This document shows, one piece after another, positions 45,797 through 57,646 of a stretch of DNA of 64,000 bases. A model generated the notes under the pieces. That model made no database searches, was not told where the DNA came from, and worked only from the letters and a program-made list of their open reading frames with translations. The position numbers and the translations under genes were made by a program. This DNA is from Gentiana macrophylla (taxonomy: Eukaryota > Streptophyta > Magnoliopsida > Gentianales > Gentianaceae), in the NCBI GenBank assembly GCA_026214975.1, contig CM047807.1:68241824-68305823 (forward strand), in the 5' to 3' direction. Each line of letters starts with the position of its first letter. Within the stretch, counting starts at the first letter, position 1.

Positions 45797-46265
45797 TGTA
45801 ATGGTGACTTAAATTATGCTACTGAGGTCTGGTATGGAAACATGTTCGGGTTAGCAATATATGAAGCATCCACTGAAATTTGGTGTTCAGCAGAGTTGAT
45901 TTAAGTCATTTACTGTGTTAGCAGTGTCTCATCGAGACAAGTCACCGATGTCGAATGTAGACTTCTTTGAGCAAACTGGCTGCGATGTTTGTTCGAGTTA
46001 CTTCGGGTATTTAGGTCATTTACCTGGTTAATTTGCTTAGTCGGTTAGGGTTGGAATCCCAAGGCTATAAATACCGTCTGTATTAATTGTAACTTGATGT
46101 AACTTTCTGGTGATAATAAAATATCCTCGTTTGACCGTGGTGTAGTCGGCACATTGCCGGAAACCACATTAAATCTGTGTTCTTCTTGTTTCTGTGTTTG
46201 TTTATTTGTTATTCTTTTATCTTTACTCACAATCACCATCAGTTCTTGATCGATCCGTCATAACA
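45797..46265 (+). repeat. 5' LTR of element D
   Basis: It has TG...CA ends. A TATA box GCTATAAATACC lies at about 46064-46075, and AATAAAATAT, a possible polyadenylation signal, follows near 46116. It pairs with 50432-50903. Confidence 0.92.
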
Positions 46266-46268
46266 AAC

Positions 46269-46280
46269 TGGTATCGGAAC
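46269..46280 (+). other. Primer-binding site of element D
   Basis: TGGTATCGGAAC lies three bases after the 5' LTR, a slightly degraded initiator Met-tRNA site. Confidence 0.7.
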
Positions 46281-46391
46281 GTCTAGGTTCATCAAGAAAT
46301 CTATTTATCTGTTTTAAGCAAGGTAGATTGGCACCAAGGTCATAATTGACGCTAGGATTTGGGATCTACACAAGCTTTTCTGGTGAGAAAG

Positions 46392-47200
46392 ATGTCTGCT
46401 TTAAATGTTGAGATTGGCAAGTTTACAGGAAGGAACAGTTTTACTCTGTGGCAGATCAAGATGCGTGCTTTGTTGAAGCAGCAGGGATTATGAGGTCCCT
46501 TGTCTAAATCAACAGAAGGAAGTGCTACTGAGAGAGCCAGTCTAGAGGAGAAAGCACATACAACAATTATGTTGTGCTTGTCAGATGATATTATCATAGA
46601 GGTTGCTGAGGAGTTGAGATGTTGTGGGCCAAACTTGAGAGTCAGTATATGACTAAGTCATTGAAACAATGTTTGTTTACTTTACGGAGGCATGAGGGTA
46701 CTCAGCTGAGGGATCATCTAGACCAGCTGAACACAATATTGCTTGATTTAAGGAATATTGATGTGAATATTGAAGATGAGGATGCTGCATTGATTCTACT
46801 TATATCATTGCCTGCATTATATGAGAACTTTGTGCAGTCCTTTATTGTTGGGAAGGACAGTATCATTGGAAGATGTAAGGTCATCACTCCATGCTCGAGA
46901 CTTACGCCATAAGGCATCTGGATCTGGGACAGAGAGTCAGTCTGCTGGGTTGGTGGCCAGTGGAGTCAGCAGAGGGCCAGGAAATTATGGAAAGAAGAAA
47001 TTCAAGAAGTATTCCAAGGTTCCTAAAGCTAAGGATAAATGTAATTACTGTAAGGAGTAGGGACATTGGAAAAATAAATGTCCAAAAATGAAGAAGCAGC
47101 AGGGTACTCAGCAGGGTACAGTTGCTTTGGGAGAACAAGACACCAACTCTGAAGAAGATCTGGCCTTAGTAGTTTCAGAGTTAGTAGGGCATAGAGATGT
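46392..47200 (+). pseudogene. Element D gag
   Basis: ATG 46392 opens MSALNVEIGKFTGRNSF, with a TGA at 46491 after 33 codons (probably a former Trp codon). A second open block (46619 onward) has MLWAKLESQYMTKSLKQCLF and RNIDVNIEDEDAALILLISL, the Copia gag core. The zinc knuckle near 47041-47082 reads CNYCKE, stop, GHWKNKC, so an in-frame TAG sits inside it. The frame is shifted at about 46870. Particle-forming protein when intact. Confidence 0.82.
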
Positions 47201-50200
47201 GTGGATTCTGGACACTGGGGCATCTTATCATTTGTGTCCAAACATGGAGTGGTTTTCAATTTATCAGCAGGTTGATGGAGGTCATATTGCTATGGCCAAC
47301 AACAAGGTCTGCAAAATAGTTAGGATTAGATCAATCCAACTTAGGACACATGTTGGTAAATTCTGCACACTAAAAAAGGTTAGGCATGTTCCACAAATGA
47401 CCAAGAATTTGATATCACTTTGTCTACTGGACAGTAAATGGTTCAAGTTCAGGGGTGAAGGTGGAGTGGTGAATGTCTATAAGGGTTCACGTTGTTCTGA
47501 AGGGTATCAGGCAGGGGACATTGTACATACTACAAGAGTCTACTGTATCATGTTCTGCTCCTGTTGCATCATCAGAGGTTCACCAGTCACAATTGACTAA
47601 GTTGTGGCATATAAGATTGGGTCATATGAGTGATAGAGGGATGCAAATTTTGTCTAAGTCTGATCTACTTGGGGAAAATAAGGTCAAGGAGCTAGAATTT
47701 TGTGAACACTGTGTGTTTGGGAAGCTACATAGGAGCAAGTTCCCAAAAGGAATCCATATCACAAAAGGACACTTGAATATGTCAATTCTGATTGTTGGGG
47801 ACCTTCAAAGGTGGAGTCATTGGGTGGTCACAGGTATTTTGTGTCTTTTATATATAGATGATTATTCAAGGATAGTTTGGGTAATTTTGATGAAACACAA
47901 GAGTGAATCATTCAAACACTTCAAGCAGTGGAAGGCTTTGGTTGAAAATCAGATAGGGAGGAAGATCAAGAGACTTAGAACTGATAATGGACTAGAATTT
48001 TGTTGGTCTGAGTTTGATGAATTTTCCAAGAATGAAGGCATTGCTAGGCACCATACTGTTAGAGATACTCCAAAATAGAATGGTTTTGCAGAAAGAATGA
48101 ATCACACTCTTCTGGAGAGGGAAAGGTGCACGCTCTCTAATTTTGGTCTAGCAAGGAGATTTTGGGGGAGGCTGTTAATACAGCCTGCTACTTAATCAAT
48201 AGGGGGCCTCACACTGGGATCAAACTTAAAACACTACTTGATGTTTGGTCAGGAAAGCCAGCAGACTACTGTGGACTTAGGTTTTTTGGAAGCACTGTCT
48301 ACTACCATGTCAGTGAGGGTAAATTGGAGCTTAGGGCCAAAAAGGGTGTGTTTGTTGGATATGGAGATGGAGTTAAGGGGTACAGAATCTGGTCATCAGC
48401 TAAAAATAGGGTTATACTTAGCAGAAGTGTAGTCTTTGATGAAAACTCTATGCTTAAGTCATCTGTGAGAGCCACATCTGAATATGAAATTGGACCTGAG
48501 ACTGAGAAGGTTGACAAACAGGTGGAGCTTCAAGTGGAGTCTACTGAATCAAAAGACTCAAGGCAGGAACAAATAACAATCAAGAGATCCGAATAGGATC
48601 TGCCGCCTGTTGACCAAGGGACAACAGACACTCAAACAACTGATGTTGGTCAACAGGGTATAGCTGCCAGCAGAGCTAGGAGGACCAATATCAGACCTCC
48701 AGAAGATATGGGTTTGAGGAGGATATGGTTGGATATGCACTACAGGTAGCTGAAGAAATGAATGGTTTTGAACCTACCACTTACAGGGAAGCTGTGACAT
48801 ATTCTGAGGCATCCCAATGGCTTGCTGCCATGGGAGAAGAAATGAAGTCACTTCAGAAGAATGAGACTTGGGATTTGGTCAAACAACCAAATGATAGAAT
48901 GGTGGTCAGCTGCAAGTGGATATTCAAGAAAAATGAAGGAATGACATCTGCTGAGGATATCAGATATAAGGCACGTTTGGTTGCAAGGGGGTTCAGTCAG
49001 AAAGAGGGGGTAGACTATGAAGAGATATTTTCTCCAGTGGTCAGACATACTTCCATCAGGGTGCTGTTCGCAATAGTGGCACATCTGAATCTTGAACTTT
49101 AGCAATTGGATATGAAGATAGCCTTTCTACATGGAGATGTAGATAAGGAAATTTATATGACTTAGCCAGAGGGTTTCCAAGTTCTTGACAAGGAAGGATA
49201 TGTTTGCAAGTTGAAGAAGTCCTTGTATGGACTTAAGCAGGTCCCAAGGCAGTGGTATAAGAAGTTTGACAACTATATGATTCAACAGGGTTATAGCAGA
49301 AGTCCATATGATTGTTGTTTGTATCACAACAAGTTGAAGGATGGTTCAATCATCTATCTGGTGTTGTATGTAGATGATATACTGATAGCTGCTGCAAACA
49401 AGTCTGACATTCAAGATCTGAAGAATCTGCTCAAGGCTGAATTTGAGATGAAGGATTTGGGGAAGGCAAAGAAAATTTTGGGGATGGAGATCTATAGAGA
49501 TAGGGGTATATTGAAAAAATATTATCCATGTTTGGCATGTCAGCAGCCAAACCTATAGATACTCATAAGGCACCAAATCTACATATGTCTACTATGTTTG
49601 CTCCACAGTCAGCTGAAGAGGAAGAATACATGTCAAGAGTTCCATATGCTAGTACAGTGGGTAGTTTAATGTATGCCATGGTCTGTATTAGGCCTGATTT
49701 GGCTCAGGAAGTCAGTGTTGTCAGCAGGTTTATGGCTCAACCTGGAAAGCAGTAAAGAGGATATTTAGGTACCTTAGGGGTACATCAGATATTGGACTCA
49801 TTTATGGAGGTGGTACTCATTGTTTTGTCATAGGATACTGTGATTTTGATTATGCTGATGATGTGGACAGCAGGAGGTCTATGACTGGGTATGTGTTTAC
49901 TTTGGGTGGTTCTGTGGTAAGTTGGAAGGAAACTTTACAGGGTACAATGACATTATCTACTACTGAAGCAGAATACATGGCACTGAAAGAAGCAACAAAG
50001 GAAGCAATTTGGTTAAATGAGCTAGTCAATGTTCTGAGTCTGCAACAAGATCAATCCAGGGTGTGTTGTGACAGTCTTAGAGCAATATGTTTGGCTAAGG
50101 ATCAGGTTCACCATGAGAGAACCAAGCACATTGATGTTAGGTATCATTTTCTGATAAATGAGAGGAGGGTTAAAGTGGAGAAGATCAGCACTAATGTGAA

Positions 50201-50282
50201 TCATGCTGATATGTTCACTAAACCAGTTCCAAGGGGCAAGTTTCAGTTGTGTCTGGACTTGCTGAATATCCAAAGCTATTAA
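47201..50282 (+). pseudogene. Element D protease, integrase, RT and RNase H
   Basis: The protease site is WILDTGASYHLCPN (Asp-Thr-Gly at 47211-47219). The integrase has a zinc domain (WHIRLGHMS, CEHCVFGK), a first Asp in a shifted frame near 47782, LRTDNGLEF and FAERMNHT. RT runs from about 48725, with CKWIFKKNEG, ARLVARGFSQKEG, FSPVVRHTS, YGLKQVPRQWYKKFD and YVDD (49367-49378). RNase H (49863-50282) has MDSRRSMTGYVFTLGGSVVS, TTEAEYMALKEA and RTKHIDVRYHF, ending at a stop at 50280. Stops at 48076, 48594, 49100, 49163 and 49555, plus several frame changes, break it. Confidence 0.88.
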
Positions 50283-50416
50283 TTTGAATCTGGGAATACT
50301 TAGCTGATATTGGGGGTCTACTGAGGTTTTCAAATCTGAAGACAAAGAGAGTTTCTGGCACTTGGTTATGCATCTGGCACTTGGTTGTGCATCTGCTCAG
50401 TTTGCATGAAGTTGAA

Positions 50417-50431
50417 GTCAAGGTGGAGATT
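50417..50431 (+). promoter_or_regulatory. Polypurine tract of element D
   Basis: GTCAAGGTGGAGATT lies just before the 3' LTR. AAGGTGGAGATT is the usual plant Copia polypurine tract. Confidence 0.8.
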
Positions 50432-50903
50432 TGTAATGGTGACTTAAACTATGCTACTGAGGTCTGGTATGGAAACATGTTCGGGTCAGCAAATATATGA
50501 AGCATCTGCTGAAATAAAGTGTTCAGCAAGGGCAGGTTCAGTAGGGTTGATCAACCAACTGATGGCGTGTCCGCTGAGACAATTGCGATGCTCGCAGCAG
50601 ACTTCTCGAACACGCCTCTTTGCATGTTTGTTCGAGTTACTTTTGGGGTATTTCAGTCATTTACTGGGTTGGCGGTTTAGTCAGTTATGGTTGGATTCCC
50701 ACGGCTATAAATACCGTCTGTATTAATTGTAACTTGATGTAACTTTCTGGTGATAATAAAATATCCACATTTGTCCGTGGAGTAGTCGGCCCATTGCCGG
50801 AAACCACGTTAAATCTGTGTTCTTCTTGTTTCTGTATTTGTTACTTGTTATTCTTTTATCTTACTCACAATCACCATCACTTCTTGATCAATCTGTCAAA
50901 ACA
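50432..50903 (+). repeat. 3' LTR of element D
   Basis: Pairs with 45797-46265 with scattered differences. A TATA box GCTATAAATACC lies near 50704-50715. Confidence 0.92.
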
Positions 50904-52757
50904 TACTAAAATCACTTGCACATTTGGTTCATGAGACAATGAATAAAAGGGAAGACTTTACACAAAAAAGTGAGTAATGATGTTACTCCACCACTCATTA
51001 CCTAATTGCCACCAACGAGAAAATAAAAGAATCTAAGCCTAGCCACGAAAATGATCATAGTGATAGAGTAGTTCTTGTGGCCTTGTGTTAATTTAATGAT
51101 ACAAACTTCTAATAGAGTAGTCAAGCCCATAAAACAGATACTCTTCTACAAGTATGCTTACCCAGAAGCCTACTTAGCAGACCGACACCGTGTCACCGGT
51201 TAAATTATAACTATCAAACAAATGGAATAAACTTGATGAAGCTTTATGGTTGCATAGACAAGCTACAAACCACACTTAGCAGTCCGATATCGTTGTCAAT
51301 GATTCGGATTTAACTATTGGTTCCCTTGTCCCTTTCCTCACACAAAGAATATCCGGCCGGTCTCATTTAAGTGTCTGTGTTAATGTTAGGTAATGAGCCT
51401 AACACAACTAACAATGAGAATAAGCAAGGAAAATTAAATCATAAGTGTATGTAAATAATGATCTATTCTTACTAACCACAAGAATCAACAATATCACAAA
51501 TAACATTTCTTGGGTTAGATTTCTACATCTTCATGTTCATCCTCTCCAAATGGGTTTTACAGCGCCCAAGAAGATGAAGAAACCAAGTGGATATCCAACT
51601 AAAAGAAACACAAAAATAGAGGAAATTAAATAGCAATTAGCTAAATAAGAAATTACCCATATGAAAATCCACTTCTTTAAATTCATATTCTCCAAGCATA
51701 AGTTGACAATTTACACCCAAGTATAGCTTGTCACCAACTACACTTACGGAAGAAGGAAGAAATCTTAGAATAAATCTTCACAAGGTTCAATTTAATCGAA
51801 CTAATATGCACTTTTTACTACGTGATTTTGTGTTTGAGTGACCTCCCAAGGTCCTACAATGGAGGAATGGGGGCTTTAATGGTTTTGGGGAAGGGGAGAT
51901 TGATAAATCTTCTGCAAAATCCCGTTTTTATGGTGAAAGACATATAACGAGCCGAGCTGTCTGAAGTTCGACTCGAATAGCCGATTCAACTTGAACTGTC
52001 TTCAGTAAATTGACCATAAGTTTGTGTGTAGAACTGGGATTTGAGTGACTCAAGATGCGTTGGAAAGCTAGTTCAAAGATCTAAAACTCTCGTGAAGATG
52101 TCAAAACCGAATTGTCCCTCTATGCTGGGTAAAAAGTCTATTTAATTCAGATGAGTGTGGAAATGCCCGAGACAATTGACCCGAAAGAACTCCGCGGCTT
52201 TGAGTATACGTTATGCACCGTACAAAAGCGTATTGTCAAAATCAAAATCATCTCTCCTAAGGCTTGGTCAACCTAAGATCCTGCAATGACACGCAAAAAA
52301 TACCATGCGTAAACCCGCCAACAAAAGATTGGTCATAATGATCTAAAAATACTATTAAAACAAATTTATTTATTATTACCTACTACTTATTGTATCCTTA
52401 TAAAAAATTATGCAAATCGATGTCCGAAAGATGCAAATTACTATTAAAACCTTGAGAAAAAGGGATAAAAACATAGTGAAATACATCATAAAATTGACTT
52501 ACATCACTTGTCCATTCGTACTTTTGTTTCTTGAGGCGTTTCGTCCCCGGCTAAGTGTCCTCGGGTTTGATTCAAATAAGTCACTGTTTGAATCAAACAT
52601 CCTCCAATGTATCCTGAGAGAAATTTTCGGGTTATCCCTAAGTGACAATCACGTGGGACAAAACATCTCTTATAAGATAACGCAATTAATTTGTGTGTCT
52701 TGGAGTACTTCATATTCTGTCAGTATCCTAAGTCCTTTTTTTCATCAGTTATAAGAG
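50904..52757. other. Intergenic sequence without a supported gene
   Basis: No ORF with recognisable content. Two related blocks with CACTTAGCAGTCCGA- and CTTAGCAGACCGA-type words occur at about 51170 and 51276. The stretch 51820-52250 has words often seen next to plant LTR elements, but I cannot classify it. Confidence 0.5.
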
Positions 52758-53000
52758 ATGGCTTCGTTTAAGGATTTGACACTGAATGACTCTGTGGCAC
52801 CATCGATCCAAGTCATGAATCAGGACTTGGTTCGTCTTGATCGATTTGATGAGCAAAACTTTACTCGCTGGCAAGAAAAAGTTGTGTTTTTCTTGACATT
52901 AATCAAACTTTCATATATTCTGAGTGATGAACTTGCACCGATTCCGGAAGAGAATGAGGATGATCCTGATAAACGCATGTTGGGTTCTTTTGCCTCTTAA
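52758..53000 (+). pseudogene. Copia gag N-terminal fragment
   Basis: 80 codons from ATG 52758 (MASFKDLTLNDSVAPS). RLDRFDEQNFTRWQEKVVFF and a following SYILSDELAPIPEENE are the N-terminal signature of a Copia gag. It ends at a stop at 52998 and no further gag, LTR or primer-binding site follows, so it is a truncated remnant or part of a chimeric insert. Confidence 0.7.
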
Positions 53001-53009
53001 ACCATCACC

Positions 53010-53650
53010 GGATTTTGCTTTCATATTTGCCTGCCCCCCCGCTTAGGACACTCAATAGTGGAGGTTGAATGGATCTTGTTTTTTTGGTGAAAGATTCCGG
53101 TGGTTTCGTATGTATTTTTAGCTTGCATGTGGGATTTCTCATTGGATTAAGAGCTGCTATTCTACATCCTGGTTTTCTGTTGGCAAATATTTTGTTGACT
53201 AGTGGCAACGGCAATGGTGGTGGTTGGGCTGAATGTAGGGGCTGCTTTTGGCTTGGTCGGTTCTTTAATTTTGTTGCTGATATTTGTTTTTCGGTTATGG
53301 TTATCGGATCGGTTCGGTGCTCGTCGGTCTCATTGGTCTCTATGGTTGGTGCTTCTGGTTGGCGGTGGGTGTTATCTTTCGTTTCGGTTAGGGACATCTG
53401 CGATAAGACGGATTTTTTCCATTTTATTATCTTACAAAATCACGTTCTCTCTCACGAGACAATATTTGGTCTAGTTGGGTTTGCCCCAATGTTGTGTTCT
53501 TTTCAATTTGTAACTATAGTAGTTTCCAGTAGATGGCTGGTACTTTTCCGGTCGTTGTCCGATGTTTGTTCCGGATGATGTTCGGCTGTAAATCTTTTGT
53601 ATTCATAGTTGCTTTTAATAACATTTCTTTTGTTTCGGAAAAAAAACATG
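53010..53650 (+). mobile_element. Possible 5'-truncated LINE tail
   Basis: A G/T-rich stretch with long uninterrupted but low-content ORFs ends in TTTAATAACATTTC, TTTTGTTTCGG and eight A residues (about 53636-53647). This resembles the 3' end of plant LINE elements. No RT or target duplication can be seen. It could also be unrelated T/G-rich DNA. Confidence 0.35.
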
Positions 53651-53813
53651 ACCCGCCTTCTGTGTCATATCTCAGTGTTAAAGGAGAAGTAGTGATGTAG
53701 TGACAATATTGCATTTGAGTAAGGGTGGGAGATTTCGATACCATGTATCGATTTCTTTTAGCTATTTTTTTTTTTGTATATGCAGTCATTGCAAACTAAA
53801 CGAATGAGTCATA

Positions 53814-54860
53814 ATCCTCAATTTACATCATTCATTAAGCTCTAGAGACAAGCCGAGAAAGTGAGAGCCCTTTGCGTTGGGGCACAAACAGTTTTTTAAT
53901 TATGTATAAGACCCACATTAATTGTAAATATAGTACTCTCTACGTTCATATTTCACAGTCGTAGTTACAAAAAAAATTGTCTTTTTATTTGTTGTAGTTA
54001 CATTTCTAAAACACTATTTATTGTGCTTTTGTAAATCTACTATTAATTATTAAGGGTTGAGAAAATGATGATAAATTGCATTAATTATATTTAAGAGATG
54101 TTATTATCATTTTGACAATTAATGCCAAAGTTATTTAATTTATTATAAAAGAGGTGTTGAGGCGGGATTCGATTCAATATTTCATAAGAGAAGTCAGTGG
54201 TTATCCCCTTCATCTCCACTAAGAATATATTCCTATCTTGGTAGGTTCTTTTGCCTGAATCACTATAAAAGGACAAGCCAATTCACTTGGTAGTCTACAA
54301 TTCATAACCAAATAATAATAATAATAAAAATAAGAAATATCAAGCACCCAAATTCATATGATGTCTAATCCAGATTCAAACAAAATCTTCTCAACTATGA
54401 TCAATTTGTTCTATCTTCACAACAGCAGAATATAGGAGGTTGGTTTGATGAAGGGCTAGAGTTGATTCTCCAATCTTCATCAAAACAAATCTTGCAGCAG
54501 CAACAAAATGCTTTGATGATGACACAGAGACCTCCATTTTCACAAACACAAGTTTCGCCAAACCCGACCCATTTTTCTGGATTCCAGAATAACAACATTA
54601 ATACTGACCAATACCCTTTTTCTGCAGATCAACAGTTCGGATTTGGGTGAGGTTAAGGATGATTATTCTTTATTCTGCATTGTAAAATGCATGAAAAAAA
54701 TTTGTAACAGAAACACAAAGAGCTCTGGGCATATCTCTAGCTCTGCCTCTATTAGTGTCTGCAAATCCACAACCGCAGAAAATTCAGTTGGTGCCGGCGC
54801 CGGCTCTGGTTGACATGTTAGGGTTGTACCGAATGGGCTGACTGAACATAATCTAAATGA
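53814..54860 (+). repeat. Second copy of the promoter/exon 1 block
   Basis: Homologous to 38809 through about 39835 in the same orientation, 15 kb away. It shares the TATA box and AATTCACTTGGTAGTCTACA, and then exon 1. One difference is about 75 bases of extra sequence in this copy near 54170-54245. The block stops at about 54860, where decayed Copia RT begins. Confidence 0.85.
54361..54860 (+). pseudogene. Broken copy of exon 1 of the spliced gene candidate
   Basis: ATG 54361 gives MSNPDSNK and then a frameshift relative to 39309. The frame is recovered at 54450 with WFDEGLELILQSSSKQ and QVSPNPTHFSGFQNNN, and ends in a stop at 54648. Further homology to exon 1 continues with stops to about 54860. 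It has no downstream exons. It is a duplicated pseudogene. Confidence 0.8.
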
Positions 54861-54869
54861 CTTTTCCTA

Positions 54870-55480
54870 TGGATGAATTTAACTTTCCTATCGTTGACAT
54901 CTCAAACTAGGACGGCATAATGGTCTGAAATTCAGCACATATGGATATATTGGTAGAACAAAAAATTGTATCATCTACATACACTTAGGAAAGAAGGATA
55001 TCACAACCAAGGGTTTTATAAAACAATATATTTTCTACTCCACCATGAGAGAAACCATAAGATAACAAGGTACAAGAGACGGCCATACTAAGAATGAAGG
55101 GCATGTTTCAAACCGTAAAGGGCTTCTTGAGTTGGTACCGGATGAAGTAGATCCTGAAAGCCGAGAGGCCATGGAACATATGCTTCCTTCTTAATGAAAC
55201 CATTCAAGAATGAACTATTTGCATCCATTTGAAAAAACTTAATGTCATAAGCGGATGCAAATGCGATTATCAAACGCATGGCTTCAAGCATAGCAACCGG
55301 TGAAAAGGTCTCACCGTAGTCTATGCTTCCTCGTGGTGTTAGCCTTGAGCCACTAGCCTTGATTTACTCCTTATGATGTTATCATCTTCATCTAGCTTAT
55401 ATCAAAATACATGTCGTGTTCCTATGGCATACTTACCTTTGGGATAATGGACTAGTTCATATATTTTTACGGTGAAATTG
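54870..55480 (-). pseudogene. Decayed Copia reverse transcriptase fragment
   Basis: The minus strand carries, from 55480 down, KYAIGTRHVF, KLDEDDNIIRSKSRLVAQG, AMRLIIAFASAYDIKFFQMD, SSFLNGFIKKEAYVPWPLGF and VYVDD with TIFCSTN near 54980. It has many stops and frameshifts. The fragment ends against the exon-1 duplicate. RNase H and integrase are missing. Confidence 0.75.
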
Positions 55481-55489
55481 GTGCAATTC

Positions 55490-56130
55490 ATCATGTTAGA
55501 AGAGTAATTCTTCTGTCTCTCAAACTTAATATCCAAGCAAATAAACACTTTTCATTGAAGGAAAATGTACCACTAACATTGGTAGTGATCGGTACAAATT
55601 TCTCTGTTAGACCTTTTAAAAATTTCATCATATATTTAGACTCCATGTGATCAACAAGAACCTTAAAATCATTACAATGACACCGTGGCTCATACGAACA
55701 TTGAGGATTAGACCAAACAATAATTATTTCTTCCCATAGTGCTTTTGGTAAATTAAGCAGTTACAGTAAGATTCTCCTATTTGATGATGTTAATTTGTTC
55801 ATGAAAATCAGACAGCCTAAAAGTATCTACGTTCGATAATCTATCACCTAAGTCACTCCAGACATCTTGTGCTATATTCAGCCATAAAATTTTTTGAGCA
55901 ATGGTATTATCAACAAAATTTAAGATCCAAGTATGTACAATACTGTCACATTGTCTCCAAAGAGAGAAATTTTCACCGTTAACTTTAGGCCTAGGAACAG
56001 TTCCTTAAATAAATCCAATCTTGTTTTATGTAATTAATGCCCTTCTCATAGATTTACTCCAGGGATGAAAATTTTTATCATTGGGTAAAGGTTGAACCAA
56101 TACAAGTGAAGGATTTTCATTGGGATGTAT
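55490..56130 (-). pseudogene. Decayed Copia gag fragment (gag_3-type)
   Basis: The minus strand from about 56130 reads HPNENPSLVLVQPL and DKNFHPWSKSMRRAL. It continues with NKIGFI and WRQCDSIVHTWILNFVDN, then DVWSDLGDRLSNVDTFRLSD. This is the N-terminal gag domain of another Copia family, with stops. It is followed by the RT fragment with no protease or integrase between, so the middle is deleted. Confidence 0.7.
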
Positions 56131-57646
56131 ATAAAATAGACAAGCTGGATTGAGTTCTTGCAGTCAAATCATTCTTTCTTGACTTGCAGTGAGTGGCAGA
56201 GCAGGAGGGTCCAGAAGGAGAAGCAAATTTGTGACTGAAGTGGTAGAGGCCATCTTTGACGTAGCCTCTAAGACGGACTTGGCCCGAGTAATCCTTCACA
56301 ATGAAATTAGACGATTGAAATTCAAAAAATATGTTATTATCACGTGCAAAATGCTGAACGGAAAGTAAGTTTTGTTTCAAGGCAGGTGCGATAAGAATTT
56401 TATTTAGAATATACGACGCAGAATAAGTGTCAAGTGTAATATTACCAATGTGAGAAGTAGGCATACCAGAACCATTGCTTGCACAGATTTGATGATCACC
56501 GGAATGAGGAGTCGGAGGGTTGGAAAATTGTTGAGGATGATGAGTCGTATGGTGGGAAGCGCCGGTATCGGCTAGATAAGAGGAGGAGTCGTATGAGGTA
56601 CCTACAAAATTAGTGGAAGGAGAAGGTGGGCGAGGTGGGGTAGGAACAAAATTGGGATCAAACCTGTACTAACATGCGAGGACCGCGTGACCTATTTTTC
56701 CATATAATTCACACTGCTGGGCCGGAGATTTATGCTGCTGTTGTTGTTGTGGGCGTGGAACAGAATTCCGACCTCGACCTCGGCCCCTATTGGAGGAGCC
56801 TTGGCCGCGGTTGGAAGGAGGGCATTGATTGTAGTTAGCACTGGCCTGGGAGGGCGGAGGTGAAGAAAGATTGGGACCGACCGAGTCATTCGGGGGGCCG
56901 ACCGAGTCATTCGGGGTAGAAGACGCAGTAGGAAATTCGTGCCTCTATTGTCAGCAGCAGAGAGAACAATTCCTCGACGGTAAGGTTGGATTATGCACAG
57001 ACCGTCGCAACTAAAGCATCATATTCTGGGCCTAATCTGGCAAGTACATAATTAATTATATCATCAGGTTGTGGAGGTTGGCTGGCAAGGGCGAGATCAT
57101 CAGCAAGACGTTTGATTTTCATAAAGTATTATGTGATTGTGTAGCCTTCTTTCCAAATCGATGCAAGCTGAGATCAAAGATGAACCACATTGGCACAAAA
57201 TTGGGATGCAAAACATTGTTTAATGGCCGTCCATATATCACCCGAAGTTTGGGCATGATAAACATAAACACGAATGTCTTCGGTTAAGGATGATGTAATT
57301 GCACCGAGAATTAAATTGTCCTATTTGACCCAATGAGCGTACTCGGGATTGGGTTTGCCATTGATTTGCTAAGGCGGAGCTGCGATGGTGCCGTCGACAA
57401 AACAAAAAACATCCTGACCTTTGGGTTGGATAATTGATGCGTGTCAACTTGTTGAAGTTAATAGAGTGGGAAGTGAAAAGGGGGAGGAGGTAGGAGCACA
57501 GATGGAGGCGGTGGTGGAATCCTCCATTGATGAGCTGTTGTGAAAGTTTTTTTTGTTGAAGATGATATGTCTGTTGAGGGAGGGAGGAAGAATTTGGAGA
57601 GAAGAGAGCTGATTAGCCGAGATTGGAGAGAGAGGGAGGAGAACAA
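56117..57646 (-). pseudogene. Decayed Copia gag, zinc knuckle and pre-integrase fragment
   Basis: On the minus strand, 57646-57238 carries the gag start (LTRINYPTQRS and a following DNLILGAITSS-type stretch in shifted frames). A damaged knuckle CELYGKIGHAVLAC follows near 56703, with the second Cys changed to Tyr. The 56464-56117 ORF (ALKQNLLSVQHFARDNNIFF and FIVKDYSGQVRLRGYVKDGL) is the end of the protease-side region and the pre-integrase segment. It stops at the junction with the gag_3-type fragment, which points to nested or chimeric remains. Confidence 0.75.

Larger units (their letters stand above)
45797..50903 (+). mobile_element. TNT1/Tork-like Copia LTR retrotransposon D
   Basis: A full-length plus-strand element of 5.1 kb. 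The LTRs (45797-46265 and 50432-50903) are about 470 bases and start TGTAATGGTGACTTAAA. The flanks TACCA (45792-45796) and TACTA (50904-50908) are a 5 bp duplication with one mismatch. A primer-binding site, gag, protease, integrase, RT and RNase H follow in Copia order. The integrase wording (KIKRLRTDNGLEF, FGSTVYYHVSEGKLE, GYGDGVKGYRIW) is typical of TNT1-type elements. Stops and frameshifts in gag, integrase and RT make it non-functional. Confidence 0.92.

Noticed and set aside
45426..45797. 123-codon minus-strand ORF ending at element D
   Set aside because: Hydrophobic, low-information translation without a recognised motif. It ends exactly at the LTR border by chance of the stop positions. 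Not supported as a gene.
53005..53578. Overlapping long ORFs on both strands
   Set aside because: Compositional effect of G/T-rich sequence. Neither translation shows domain-like content.
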